This document shows, piece after piece, positions 56,082 through 64,000 of a stretch of DNA of 64,000 bases. The first letter of the stretch is position 1. Each line of letters opens with the position of its first letter. The notes beneath the pieces were generated by a model. The model searched no databases. It was not told where the DNA came from and saw nothing but the letters and a program-made list of their open reading frames with translations. The stretch is from Saccharopolyspora sp. SCSIO 74807 (GTDB lineage: Bacteria; Actinomycetota; Actinomycetes; Mycobacteriales; Pseudonocardiaceae): positions 2,420,501-2,484,500 of the forward strand of contig NZ_CP146100.1 of the NCBI RefSeq assembly GCF_037023755.1. Reading direction: 5' to 3'. The position numbers and the translations under genes were made by a program.

Positions 56082-57650
56082 GTGAACGGACGCGGCATTC
56101 CCGGTGCCCATGCCAGCAATTCCCGCGGCAATACCGGCCGGGACCACGGCTACTGGGCCGATTCGCTTGAACCGGTTACGGACTGGTTCACCCCGGTGAG
56201 CAAGGAGCAGCCCACCGCGGTCGGCGTGCTGGACCGGCCGGTCGAACTCGATCGCGAGAGCGATCTGGAGATCACCGCCGACCACGGCTTCGCCCCCATC
56301 AGCGGCGGGAACTACCCCGCCGCCGACCACCCCAGCTTCCCGCCGGGAACACTGGACATCACCCCGGACGACGTCTTCGAGGCGCTCGGGCCGCAGGCCG
56401 ACGAGATGCTCGCCACCGCCGACATCGACGTGGACGAGCTGATCCGGCTGGTCAACGCCGAAACCGTCGTGCTGCCGCCGCTGGTGCTGCCGGACGACGT
56501 GCCGGAGACCGACGCCGAGGGCAACCCGGCACCGGAGTTCGTCGAAGCCGTCACCGACTGGAAGCAGCGCTTCCTCAAGGGCGCGGTCGCCGCGGTGATC
56601 GTCACCCTGGCCGGCTCCGGCGGTGCCGCCGCGGCCATGGACAAGTCCGTGACCGTCGAGGTGGACGGCCAGGAGCGCCAGGTCAACACCTACGACTCCA
56701 CCGTGGGTGAAGTCCTGCAGGAAGAGGGCATCAACGTCGGCCCGCACGACGCGCTGAGCCCGTCCCCGCAGGCCCAGGTCGGGCACAACGACACGATCAC
56801 GCTGGACCGCGGCCGGCTGGTGAAGATGACCGTGGACGGCCAGCCCCGCGAGGAGTGGGTGCGGTCGGTGACCGTCGACCAGGCGCTGCGCCAGCTCGGC
56901 GTGCCCGCCGACGGCGCGTTCGTCTCGGCCGACCGGAACATGGAAGTGCCCGAGCAGGGCATGGACCTCACGGTCAACACCGCCAAGGACATCACCGTCA
57001 CCGACGGCGGCGAGGCGCCGCGGCAGCTGACCACCACCGCGGTCACCGTCGACGACCTGGTCAAGGAGCAGAAGCTCCAGCTCGGGCCGGAGGACCACAT
57101 CACCCCCGGCGGCGACCAGAAGATCACCGACGGCGCGCAGGTGCAGATCAACCGCACCGGCAGCAAGGTGGTCAACCTGACGCAGCCGGTGCAGCCGCCC
57201 GTGCAGGAGATCGTCGACGACTCGATGTTCCAGGGCGAGGAGAAGGTCGAGAAGCAGGGCACGCCCGGCGAGAAGATCGTCTTCACCCGCATCACCACCA
57301 AGAACGGTGAGGAGACCGGGCGCGAGGCGGTCGGCGAGAAGATCACGAAGGAAGCCACGCCGACGGTCAAGCGCGTCGGTGGCAAGGAACCGCCGAACAG
57401 CGCCATCTGGGACAAGCTGGTGCAGTGCGAGGCCGGCGGGAACTGGGCCATCAACAGCGGCAACGGCTACTACGGCGGCCTGCAGTTCGACAAGCAGACC
57501 TGGAGCGCCTTCGGCGGCGACCAGTTCGCGGCCTATCCGCACCAGGCCAGCCGGGAGCAGCAGATCCAGGTCGCGACCAAGGTTCGCGACTCGCGCGGCG
57601 GCGGCTACGGCGCTTGGCCGGGCTGCTCCTCCAAGCTCGGTCTGAGCTGA
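56082..57650 (+). CDS. rpfB: Resuscitation-promoting factor RpfB
   Basis: 522 residues. An unusually long cytosolic N-terminus (about 160), one membrane helix (about 162-186, KGAVAAVIVTLAGSGGAAAA), three DUF348 repeats (about 190-363), a G5 domain (about 366-435) and a C-terminal Rpf transglycosylase domain (441-522) with catalytic Glu in VQCEAGGNW. The GTG at 56082 is chosen; an in-frame ATG at 55995 would add 29 residues but has a poorer ribosome site. Anchored peptidoglycan-lytic enzyme for resuscitation. Palindromic repeat copy 5 follows. Confidence 0.92.
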   Translation: MNGRGIPGAHASNSRGNTGRDHGYWADSLEPVTDWFTPVSKEQPTAVGVLDRPVELDRESDLEITADHGFAPISGGNYPAADHPSFPPGTLDITPDDVFEALGPQADEMLATADIDVDELIRLVNAETVVLPPLVLPDDVPETDAEGNPAPEFVEAVTDWKQRFLKGAVAAVIVTLAGSGGAAAAMDKSVTVEVDGQERQVNTYDSTVGEVLQEEGINVGPHDALSPSPQAQVGHNDTITLDRGRLVKMTVDGQPREEWVRSVTVDQALRQLGVPADGAFVSADRNMEVPEQGMDLTVNTAKDITVTDGGEAPRQLTTTAVTVDDLVKEQKLQLGPEDHITPGGDQKITDGAQVQINRTGSKVVNLTQPVQPPVQEIVDDSMFQGEEKVEKQGTPGEKIVFTRITTKNGEETGREAVGEKITKEATPTVKRVGGKEPPNSAIWDKLVQCEAGGNWAINSGNGYYGGLQFDKQTWSAFGGDQFAAYPHQASREQQIQVATKVRDSRGGGYGAWPGCSSKLGLS

Positions 57651-57664
57651 CCCGCACGATCACC

Positions 57665-57715
57665 AAGTGAGCGGACCGTTCGCCCGGCATGCCCGGCCGA
57701 GCGGTCCGCTCACTT
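57665..57715. repeat. Intergenic palindromic element, copy 5
   Basis: 51 bp, 15 bases after rpfB. Perfect 14-base outer arms (AAGTGAGCGGACCG / CGGTCCGCTCACTT). Here A-to-G in the left arm is matched by T-to-C in the right (GTGAGCGG/CCGCTCAC versus GTGAACGG/CCGTTCAC). The centre is CCCGGCATGCCCGG rather than the CCCAAT/ATTGGG form. Confidence 0.85.
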
Positions 57716-57747
57716 CGTTCTCCCGGCACTAACCACTCCCGATCGGA

Positions 57748-57768
57748 AGAACGGTCCGTTCGCTCGGA
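57748..57768. repeat. Half copy of the palindromic element
   Basis: GAACGGTCCGTTCGCTCGG resembles the 3' half of copies 1 and 4 without a matching left half. It lies 33 bases right of copy 5 in the rpfB-ksgA gap, as if a second copy had been truncated. Confidence 0.6.
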
Positions 57769-57831
57769 GTCGGCGGGTAGTGCGGCGGGCCGCGCGCAGG
57801 GCCGGGTGCGGGCGCGGGTAGGTTCTGGTGC

Positions 57832-58707
57832 GTGGAAAGTGACGCGGACAGGGCGCGGTTGCTGGGGCCCGCCGATGTTCGCCGGCTGGCGGAGGACCTG
57901 GGGATCCGCCCCACCAAGAAGCTCGGCCAGAACTTCGTGCACGACCCGAACACCGTGCGCCGCATCGTCGGCGCCGCCGGGCTCACGGCCGACGACGTGG
58001 TCCTGGAGATCGGCCCCGGATTGGGCTCGCTCACGCTGGCGCTGCTGTCGGCGGCGCGCGGGGTCGTCGCGGTGGAGGTCGATCCCGCGCTCGCGGAGCG
58101 GCTGCCGCGCACGGCGGCCGAGTTCGCCCCGGGCCTCGCGGACCGCCTCCGAGTGCTCAGCGCCGACGCGTTGCGGGTGCACGCCGACGACTTCGCAGCA
58201 GACCCGCCGACCGCGCTGGTGGCGAACCTGCCGTACAACGTCGCCGTGCCGGTGGTGCTGCACCTGCTGGCGGAGCTGCCGTCGCTGCGCAAGGGCCTGG
58301 TGATGGTGCAGTCCGAGGTCGCCGACCGGCTCGCGGCGAAACCCGGCGGCCGCACTTACGGGCTCCCGAGCGCGAAAGCGGCGTGGTTCGCCGAGGTGCG
58401 CCGCGCGGGCCCGGTGCCGCGGACCGTGTTCTGGCCGGTGCCGAACGTGGATTCGGGCCTGGTTTCGTTCTCCCGCACCGATCCGCCGTCGAGCGCGGAC
58501 CGCGCCGAGGTGTTCCGCGTGCTGGACGCCGCGTTCGCGCAGCGGCGCAAGACGTTGCGGGCGGCGCTGTCCGGATGGGCCGGTTCGGCGGCGCGTGCCG
58601 AGGAGTTGTTGCGCGCGGCCGGGGTCGATCCGACGGCTCGCGGCGAGCAGCTCACGGTCGAAGATTTCGCCCGGGTGGCCGCAGCGGGCGCCGAATCCGT
58701 GCGCTGA
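57832..58707 (+). CDS. ksgA: 16S rRNA dimethyladenosine transferase
   Basis: 291 residues. [31 protein letters not shown] (SAM motif I), [23 protein letters not shown] (catalytic NLPY), and a C-terminal helical domain with [12 protein letters not shown]. Dimethylates A1518/A1519 of 16S rRNA. GTG at 57832 has GTAGG upstream. Sits between rpfB and ispE as in M. tuberculosis, but a SAM-riboswitch segment is inserted before ispE. Confidence 0.95.
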   Translation: MESDADRARLLGPADVRRLAEDLGIRPTKKLGQNFVHDPNTVRRIVGAAGLTADDVVLEIGPGLGSLTLALLSAARGVVAVEVDPALAERLPRTAAEFAPGLADRLRVLSADALRVHADDFAADPPTALVANLPYNVAVPVVLHLLAELPSLRKGLVMVQSEVADRLAAKPGGRTYGLPSAKAAWFAEVRRAGPVPRTVFWPVPNVDSGLVSFSRTDPPSSADRAEVFRVLDAAFAQRRKTLRAALSGWAGSAARAEELLRAAGVDPTARGEQLTVEDFARVAAAGAESVR

Positions 58708-58910
58708 GTTCCCGGCGACGCGGCAGGGCGCTTCCGCCGATCACTCCAGGCGAGTGGCGAGCGCGCAGTCTGACTACCCAGTGTGTCCGGGCTGGATCTG
58801 TTGATCAAGGTCAGCGACTCGGCCAGGTGGTGTGATCTGCCGAACGATTCCACATAGTGACCAGTGTCGCCTTGCGTTCGCGGACACGACTGGGTTCTAC
58901 TATCCGGGAA

Positions 58911-58996
58911 ATCCATCCCGAGCGGCCGAGAGACCTGGCTCGACGACGCCGCAGCAACCACCCCGTGGGCAGGTGCTAACGCCAGGGCCGATGGAG
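58911..58996 (+). promoter_or_regulatory. SAM riboswitch (S-box clan) without P4
   Basis: P1 TCCATC (58912-58917)/GATGGA (58990-58995). P2 GCGGC (58922-58926)/GCCGC (58948-58952). The loop of P2, CCTGGC (58934-58939), pairs with GCCAGG (58981-58986) as the SAM pseudoknot. GCAGCAACC and GGTGCTAAC are the S-box ligand-core segments. Only ten bases lie between GCTAA and P1, so the usual P4 hairpin is missing. GGAG at 58993-58996, which is spaced for the GTG at 59002, is mostly inside P1, so SAM binding should hide it and stop translation. Confidence 0.82.
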
Positions 58997-59001
58997 TCGA
59001 C

Positions 59002-59271
59002 GTGTTTGAAACTCCGCTGACCGGCGCCCGGCCCGGGTTCGCCCAGTCCGCGTTCGCTCAGTCCGGGTCCGCCCAGCTCGGGAGCGCCCAGCTCGAGATC
59101 GCCCAGCTCAAGATCGCGCTGCCCGGCAGCACGGGCGCGCAGCACGACAAGCTCCGGCGAACCGCCCGCGGCGGCCGCGCCCGCGCGCGCTCCGCGCCGC
59201 ACGGGCTCGCGCTCACCCAGCGCCGCATCATCGATCAAGGACGGCGCACGACCACGGCCTGTCGCGGCTAG
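59002..59271 (+). CDS. Small repeat protein under SAM-riboswitch control
   Basis: 89 residues from the GTG at 59002, the only start spaced properly from the riboswitch GGAG. Residues 13-39 are five-residue repeats of the form xAQxx (FAQSA, FAQSG, SAQLG, SAQLE, IAQLK), encoded by 15-base tandem units at about 59040-59118. The last 45 residues are Arg-rich. No known family recognised. It may be a real small protein, a leader peptide, or a remnant. A nine-codon ORF from the ATG at 58991 overlaps its start in another frame. Confidence 0.5.
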   Translation: MFETPLTGARPGFAQSAFAQSGSAQLGSAQLEIAQLKIALPGSTGAQHDKLRRTARGGRARARSAPHGLALTQRRIIDQGRRTTTACRG

Positions 59272-59391
59272 CTGCCCGAGCCACCGAATCCGGTCCGCCG
59301 GGCCGGTTCGGGCCAGCGAACCAGCGTTTCCTTCCGGCCGGTCGATGCGCAGCAGCCTGCGCTCCCGGAGTGAGCTGATGTGGAGCCGAAC

Positions 59392-60393
59392 ATGATCACT
59401 GTCGAGAACCTGAGCAAATCCTTCCGCGGCGAATCCCGCGCAGGCGCCGTCGCGCTCGACGACGTGTCCCTGGAGGTCCCCGCCGGGTCGGTGTGCGGCG
59501 TGGTCGGTCCCAGCGATGCGGGCAAGTCCGCCCTCGCCCGCTGCGTCGGGTTGCTGGACAAGCCGGACCGCGGTGCCGTGAAGATCGACGGGACGAACCT
59601 CTCCGCGCTGGACGGCGCCGCGCTGCGCGCCGCCCGCAGACACATCGGCGTGGTCCCGGACGGCGACTCGCTGCTGCGCCAGCGCACCGCCGCGGGCAAC
59701 GTGGCGCTGCCGCTGGAAGCCGCCGAGATGCCCGGGCCGCAACGCCGCGCCCGCGTCGCCGAACTGCTCGACCTGGTCGGCATGACCGACAAGGCGCCGC
59801 TGCACCCGGAACAGCTGACCGACGGCCAGCGGCGGCGGGTCGCGGTCGCCCGCGCGCTCGCGGCCAAGCCCTCGGTCCTGGTGGCCGACGAGCCGACCGC
59901 CGGGTTGGACTCGTCGACCGCGGAGGCGGTGCTGACGGTGCTCGACCGCGCGCGCTCCGAGCTGGGTGCCACGGTGCTGTTGACCACTGGGGACACCGCC
60001 GTGGTGCGGCGCATCGCCGACGAGGCGGTGGTCCTCGACGGCGGCCGGGTCGTCGAGCAGGGCAAGGTGCTCGACCTGGTCTCCGAGCCGGGCAGCCGCC
60101 TCGGCACCAGCTTGCTGCCGGAGGCCGGATCCGGCCGCAGGCACGACGTGGTCGCCGAGGTGGTGCTGGTCGGTTTCGCCGCCGTCGGCGCGCTGCTGCC
60201 GGAAGCGGCCGGGCGGTTCGGCGTGGACCTGGCCGTGCTGGGCGGCGGCATGACGCGGCTCGGGGACACGCCGGTGGCGAAGTTCCGCATCGGGCTCACC
60301 GGTGAGCGCTCCGAGGCCGCGCTGAAGTGGATGGTCGACCGGGACGCGCAGGTGCGCCGCACTCCGGTCAGCGTCGAAGGCGTGGCCGCCTGA
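59392..60393 (+). CDS. MetN-like ABC ATPase with NIL domain
   Basis: 333 residues. Walker A GPSDAGKSAL, signature LTDGQRRRVAVARAL (a departure from LSGGQ), Walker B VLVADEPTAGLD, and a C-terminal NIL domain (about 250-330) typical of methionine importer MetN. It would power D/L-methionine uptake together with MetI and MetQ, but neither partner is adjacent. Downstream of the SAM riboswitch by 121 bases past the small ORF, so it is probably in the same SAM-repressed transcript. ATG 59392 follows GGAG at six bases. Confidence 0.82.
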   Translation: MITVENLSKSFRGESRAGAVALDDVSLEVPAGSVCGVVGPSDAGKSALARCVGLLDKPDRGAVKIDGTNLSALDGAALRAARRHIGVVPDGDSLLRQRTAAGNVALPLEAAEMPGPQRRARVAELLDLVGMTDKAPLHPEQLTDGQRRRVAVARALAAKPSVLVADEPTAGLDSSTAEAVLTVLDRARSELGATVLLTTGDTAVVRRIADEAVVLDGGRVVEQGKVLDLVSEPGSRLGTSLLPEAGSGRRHDVVAEVVLVGFAAVGALLPEAAGRFGVDLAVLGGGMTRLGDTPVAKFRIGLTGERSEAALKWMVDRDAQVRRTPVSVEGVAA

Positions 60394-60603
60394 TCCCCGA
60401 ACTGGGATCGCGGAAATAGCAGACGGCGTCCCTTGCGGTGCCGCTGCACTCGGAATCCTCCGAAGCGCGCAGCAGCGGCACAAGAACCGACCGGCCGCCG
60501 GCCGAGCCCGTGCACCGGGCTCGACCGGCGGCCGCGTGCTGCGAAGTCGGTGCTGGGGCGGCACCCGGATCGCGCGGACACGTACGCTCTAGGAGTGCTC
60601 TCC

Positions 60604-61560
60604 GTGGTACCCACCCCCATCACCGTGCGTGTTCCGGCCAAGGTGAACCTGCACCTGGCGGTCGGCGACGCTCGCCCGGACGGTTACCACGAGCTGGTCA
60701 CCGTCTTCCAGGCCTTGTCGCTGACCGACGAGGTCACCGTGCACAGCGCCGACGAGCCGGGCATCGACGTCCGCGGCGACGGCGCCGACTCGGTGCCGAC
60801 CGGGCAGAGCAACCTGGCGTGGACGGCGGTGCGGCTGCTGGCCGAGCACTCCGGCCGCGACCCGGAAGAGCCGGGCGTGCAGGTCTCGATCCGCAAGGGC
60901 ATCCCGGTGGCCGGCGGAATGGCGGGCGGCAGCGCCGACGCCGCGGCCGCGCTGCTGGCGCTGAACACGCTGTGGCGCCTGGAGATCGGGCGCGACGAGC
61001 TCAGCGACATCGCCGCCAAGATCGGCAGCGATGTGCCGTTCGCGTTGCAGGGCGGCACCGCGCTGGGCACCGGCCGCGGCGAGCGGCTCGTGCCGGTTCT
61101 CGCCAGGCACACCTTCCACTGGGTGATCGCGCTGGACCGCCGCGGCCTGGAAACCCCCGGTGTGTACGGCGAGCTGGACCGGTTGCGCGCCGACACCGGG
61201 CCGAACCGGGTCGGCGAGGTCGAGCCGCTGCTGGAGGCGCTGGCCTCCGGCGATCCGAACCAGCTGGCCCTGCTGCTGGGCAACGACCTGCAGTCCGCGG
61301 CGGTCTCGCTGCGCCCGAACCTGCGCCGCACGCTGCGCGCCGGCGTGGAGGCGGGCGCGCTGGCCGGGATCGTGTCCGGCTCCGGACCGACCTGCGCGTT
61401 CCTGTGCACCGACAACGACTCCGCGGTCCGGGTCGCCGCGGAACTGTCCGGCGCGGGCGTGTGCCGCACCGTCCGGGTCGCGCAGGGGCCGGTGCCGGGA
61501 GCCCGGATCATCGGCGACGACCGGGCCGACCGGCCCACGCCGCCGCAGGTGCACGCCTGA
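60604..61560 (+). CDS. ispE: 4-diphosphocytidyl-2-C-methyl-D-erythritol kinase
   Basis: 318-residue GHMP kinase of the MEP isoprenoid pathway. [23 protein letters not shown] at the N-terminus, ATP loop [16 protein letters not shown] near residue 102, and [11 protein letters not shown] near the C-terminus. AGGAG eight bases before the GTG at 60604 supports this start; an earlier GTG overlaps that site. Upstream 210-base gap has no clear feature. Likely coupled with the ABC-F gene 34 bases downstream. Confidence 0.93.
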   Translation: MVPTPITVRVPAKVNLHLAVGDARPDGYHELVTVFQALSLTDEVTVHSADEPGIDVRGDGADSVPTGQSNLAWTAVRLLAEHSGRDPEEPGVQVSIRKGIPVAGGMAGGSADAAAALLALNTLWRLEIGRDELSDIAAKIGSDVPFALQGGTALGTGRGERLVPVLARHTFHWVIALDRRGLETPGVYGELDRLRADTGPNRVGEVEPLLEALASGDPNQLALLLGNDLQSAAVSLRPNLRRTLRAGVEAGALAGIVSGSGPTCAFLCTDNDSAVRVAAELSGAGVCRTVRVAQGPVPGARIIGDDRADRPTPPQVHA

Positions 61561-61594
61561 TCACCCCTCGTTTTCCTGGAGTACCGCAACCCCG

Positions 61595-63382
61595 ATGGCC
61601 AATCTGATCAACCTCGAATCGGTGCGCAAGAGCTACGGAGAGCGCCCGCTGCTGGACGGCGTCTCGATCGGCATCGGCGCCGGGGAGCGGATCGGCGTCG
61701 TCGGCCTCAACGGCGGCGGCAAGACGACGCTGCTGGAAGTGGTCTCCGGCAGCGAGGAACCGGACTCCGGCCGGGTCAGCCACCAGCGCGACCTGCGGCT
61801 GGCGGTGGTCACCCAGCGCACCGAACTGCCGCCGGGCTCGACGGTGCGCCACGCGGTGCTGGATCCGCACGGCTTCACCGCCGAGCACGAGTGGGCCGCC
61901 GACGCCCGGGTGCGTTCGGTGCTGACCGGGCTCGGCATGACCCGGCTCGGGCTGGACACCCCGGTCGCCGACTTCTCCGGTGGTGAGCGCCGCCGCGTCG
62001 CGCTGGCGGCCGCGCTGGTGCGCGACCTGGACGTGCTGGTGCTCGACGAGCCCACCAACCACCTCGACGTGGAGGGCGTGCGCTGGCTGGCCGACCACCT
62101 GATGGAACGCCGCTGCGCACTGGTGATCGTCACGCACGACCGCTGGTTCCTGGACACCGTGTGCAACCGCACCTGGGAGGTCACCCAGGGCAGGGTCGAG
62201 CAGTACGAAGGCGGCTACGCGGACTGGGTCTACGCCCGCGCGGAACGCGCGCGGCTGGCCCAGCAGGCCGAGGAGAAGCGGCAGAACCTGGCGCGCAAGG
62301 AACTCGCCTGGCTGCAGCGCGGCGCGAAGGCCCGCACCTCGAAACCGCGGTTCCGGGTGGAGGCAGCCGAAGCGCTCATCGCGGATGTCCCGCCGCCGCG
62401 CGACACCGTTGAGCTGGTCACCTTCGCCAAACGCCGGCTCGGCAAGTCCGTGATCGAGCTGGAGGACGTGGACCTGCGGATCGCCGATCGCACCCTGCTC
62501 GACGACGTGACCTGGCGGATCGGGCCGGGTGACCGGATCGGGCTGGTCGGCGTCAACGGCTCCGGCAAGACCACGTTGCTGCGGCTGATCGCAGGTGAGC
62601 GGGAGCCGGACGCGGGCAGGCGCATCGAGGGCAAGACGGTGCGGCTGGCGCACCTGACCCAGGAGCTGCACGACCTGCCGGGCAACTGGCGGGTGCTGGA
62701 GGCGATCGAGGACGTCGCCGAACGGGTGCAGCTGGGCAAGTACGAGCTCACCGCCTCCCAGCTCGGCGAACGGTTCGGGTTCGGCAAGGGCAGGCAGTGG
62801 ACCCCGGTCGGCGACCTCTCCGGCGGTGAGCGGCGGCGGTTGCAGCTGGCGCGGCTGCTGATGTCCGAACCGAACGTGCTGGTGCTCGACGAGCCCACCA
62901 ACGACCTCGACATCGACACCCTGCAGCAGCTCGAAGACCTGCTGGACGGCTGGCCGGGCACGCTCGTCGTGGTCTCGCACGACCGCTACCTGGTGGAGCG
63001 GGTGTGCGACACGGTGCTGGCGCTGTTCGGCGACGGCAGGCTCACCCACCTGCCCGGCGGCATCGAGGAGTACCTGCAGCGGCGGCATTCGCTGCTGGCC
63101 GCGGGTGGTGGCGACGTCGGCAAGCAGGCCGCGGACGTGGTCGAGGCGAAGCCGGACAAGCTCTCCGGCGCCGAGGAGCGGGCCGCGCGCAAGGACCTGG
63201 CGAAGCTGGAACGGCAGCTGGACAAGCTGGGCAAGCGGGAGCAGGAGCTGCACGCGCGGCTGGCCGAGGCCGCTACCGAGCCGGACAAGCTGCAATCGCT
63301 GGGCGCCGATCTGCAGGCGCTGCAGCAGGAGAAGGACGACGTGGAAGCCCGCTGGCTCGAACTGGCCGATCAGCTCGACTAG
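61595..63382 (+). CDS. ABC-F family ATPase
   Basis: 595 residues, two ABC cassettes on one chain without membrane segments. Walker A GLNGGGKTT and GVNGSGKTT, signatures FSGGERRRVALA and LSGGERRRLQLA, Walker B LVLDEPTNHLD and LVLDEPTNDLD. The inter-cassette linker (about 215-255) is charged. A C-terminal coiled coil (about 530-590) as in Uup. ABC-F proteins act on stalled ribosomes or give antibiotic protection; this housekeeping place after ispE suggests a Uup/Etta-type role. Confidence 0.9.
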   Translation: MANLINLESVRKSYGERPLLDGVSIGIGAGERIGVVGLNGGGKTTLLEVVSGSEEPDSGRVSHQRDLRLAVVTQRTELPPGSTVRHAVLDPHGFTAEHEWAADARVRSVLTGLGMTRLGLDTPVADFSGGERRRVALAAALVRDLDVLVLDEPTNHLDVEGVRWLADHLMERRCALVIVTHDRWFLDTVCNRTWEVTQGRVEQYEGGYADWVYARAERARLAQQAEEKRQNLARKELAWLQRGAKARTSKPRFRVEAAEALIADVPPPRDTVELVTFAKRRLGKSVIELEDVDLRIADRTLLDDVTWRIGPGDRIGLVGVNGSGKTTLLRLIAGEREPDAGRRIEGKTVRLAHLTQELHDLPGNWRVLEAIEDVAERVQLGKYELTASQLGERFGFGKGRQWTPVGDLSGGERRRLQLARLLMSEPNVLVLDEPTNDLDIDTLQQLEDLLDGWPGTLVVVSHDRYLVERVCDTVLALFGDGRLTHLPGGIEEYLQRRHSLLAAGGGDVGKQAADVVEAKPDKLSGAEERAARKDLAKLERQLDKLGKREQELHARLAEAATEPDKLQSLGADLQALQQEKDDVEARWLELADQLD

Positions 63383-63535
63383 GTGTGTGAGGGCTGGACG
63401 TTGGTGACGCCGTCTCGGAGGCGAGATGCTGGCGGCCTCTCACCTGCTCCGCTGTGCGGACGAGGCGACGTCGTCCCTCGATGGACAGGGGCGCGTTGGC
63501 GTGGAGCACAGCGTTTCCTATAGACGACACGAGTT

Positions 63536-63572
63536 CGGTGGGCTCAGGCGGTCGTGTTGCCTGAGCCCACCG
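63536..63572. terminator. Bidirectional hairpin terminator
   Basis: A perfect 14-base stem (CGGTGGGCTCAGGC / GCCTGAGCCCACCG) with a nine-base loop, between the convergent ABC-F and NTF2-like genes. No T-run, but it is well placed to end both transcripts. The remaining 150 bases to the ABC-F gene show nothing definite. Confidence 0.75.
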
Positions 63573-63594
63573 ACTAAGGGACGTGGTATCGGCA

Positions 63595-64000
63595 CTACCG
63601 GAGTGGGATGTCGACGCCGTACTCGCCCGTGGGCCGGGGGCCGTGGATGCGCCGATCGGCTTCAGTGATAGCGACGTCGTTGATGCTCGCCTCGCGGCGC
63701 CGCATGAGTCCGTGCTCGTCGAACTCCCACAGTTCGTTGCCGTAGCTGCGCCATCGCTGGCCTTCTGCGTCGTGACACTCGTACTGGAAGCGGACAGCGA
63801 TTCGATTTTCGCGGAAGCCCCAGAGGCTCTTACGCAGCGCGTAGTCCAGTTCGCGCTCCCACTTCCGGGTCAGGAACGCGATGATCTCCTCGCGGCCGCG
63901 GACGAAGATGTCACGGTTCCGCCACGTCGAGTCCGGCGTGTAGGCCATGGCCACCTGGTGCGGGTCACGGGTGTTCCATGCATCTTCAGCTGCCTGGACC
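63595..64000 (-). CDS. NTF2-like (DUF1348) protein, start beyond window
   Basis: 135 residues visible to the right edge; the N-terminus is cut off. [51 protein letters not shown] and [13 protein letters not shown] fit the DUF1348 nuclear-transport-factor-2-like family, about 150 residues in full. These are small cone-shaped proteins of mostly unknown catalytic role. Reads towards the ABC-F gene with the hairpin between. Confidence 0.85.
   Translation of the reverse strand, partial: VQAAEDAWNTRDPHQVAMAYTPDSTWRNRDIFVRGREEIIAFLTRKWERELDYALRKSLWGFRENRIAVRFQYECHDAEGQRWRSYGNELWEFDEHGLMRRREASINDVAITEADRRIHGPRPTGEYGVDIPLR

Noticed and set aside
55947-57542. A 531-codon open frame opposite rpfB
   Set aside because: Antisense shadow of rpfB, with His/Val/Asp-rich low-complexity translation and no ribosome site.

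Overview
The window is GC-rich (roughly 70%), densely coding DNA with many GTG/TTG starts and strong GGAGG-type ribosome sites. Gene content and order (pmt/rsmI, tatD, rpfB, ksgA, ispE; KstR and KstR2 steroid regulons; L-lysine aminotransferase; DUF397/XRE pair) point to an actinomycete chromosome. A Pseudonocardiaceae-type organism such as Saccharopolyspora or Amycolatopsis is my best guess, but this is inference and no rRNA is present to settle it.

Region 1 (1-14.3 kb) is a steroid C/D-ring (HIP) catabolic block: a crotonase and an acyl-CoA dehydrogenase, fadE30-ipdF, kstR2, ipdC-ipdB-ipdA-echA20, two SDRs that in M. tuberculosis sit beside echA20, a 3-alpha-HSD/carbonyl-reductase-like SDR, the thiolase fadA6, a metallo-beta-lactamase-fold protein and kstR. 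Two good KstR2-type palindromes lie in the two divergent promoters. Region 2 (14.4-19.9 kb) is an interlude: a translationally coupled glycosyltransferase/methyltransferase/barrel-protein operon, a broken MetE-like pseudogene, a small zinc-ribbon protein and a methyltransferase. Region 3 (19.9-27.1 kb) is the cholesterol side-chain module: fadE34 (chsE3), then chsE1-chsE2-chsH2-chsH1-ltp2. Each transcription unit is preceded by a perfect TnnAACnnGTTnnA KstR box. Together regions 1 and 3 cover the C24 dehydrogenation, removal of the last propionyl unit, and most of the opening of the last two rings; cyp125, fadA5, fadD3 and the A/B-ring genes are not in the window.

Region 4 (27.2-33.2 kb) holds an IS605-like element with divergent tnpA and tnpB, a TetR regulator and ileS with an upstream T-box leader. 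Region 5 (33.2-38.2 kb) is a LysR-controlled polycarboxylate module (SLC13/MatC-like carrier, TcuA-like flavoenzyme, PrpF-like isomerase). Region 6 (38.2-44.5 kb) pairs a quinone-oxidoreductase-like protein and TetR with a divergent acyl-CoA dehydrogenase/BadH-like SDR/CoA-ligase/crotonase operon that resembles alicyclic-acid beta-oxidation. Region 7 (44.6-49.3 kb) has two DUF2267 genes, a FUSC transporter with MarR, and lat.

Region 8 (49.3-64 kb) is conserved actinobacterial housekeeping: pmt/rsmI, an XRE/DUF397 pair, a DUF4185 protein, tatD, a short Rpf, rpfB, ksgA, a SAM-riboswitch-controlled small repeat ORF, an orphan MetN-like ATPase, ispE, an ABC-F ATPase, and a partial NTF2-like gene at the right edge.

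The most unusual signals are a family of about 51-bp intergenic palindromes (five full copies plus a half copy) whose arms show compensatory changes, and a P4-less SAM riboswitch whose P1 helix contains the Shine-Dalgarno of an 89-residue repeat protein.
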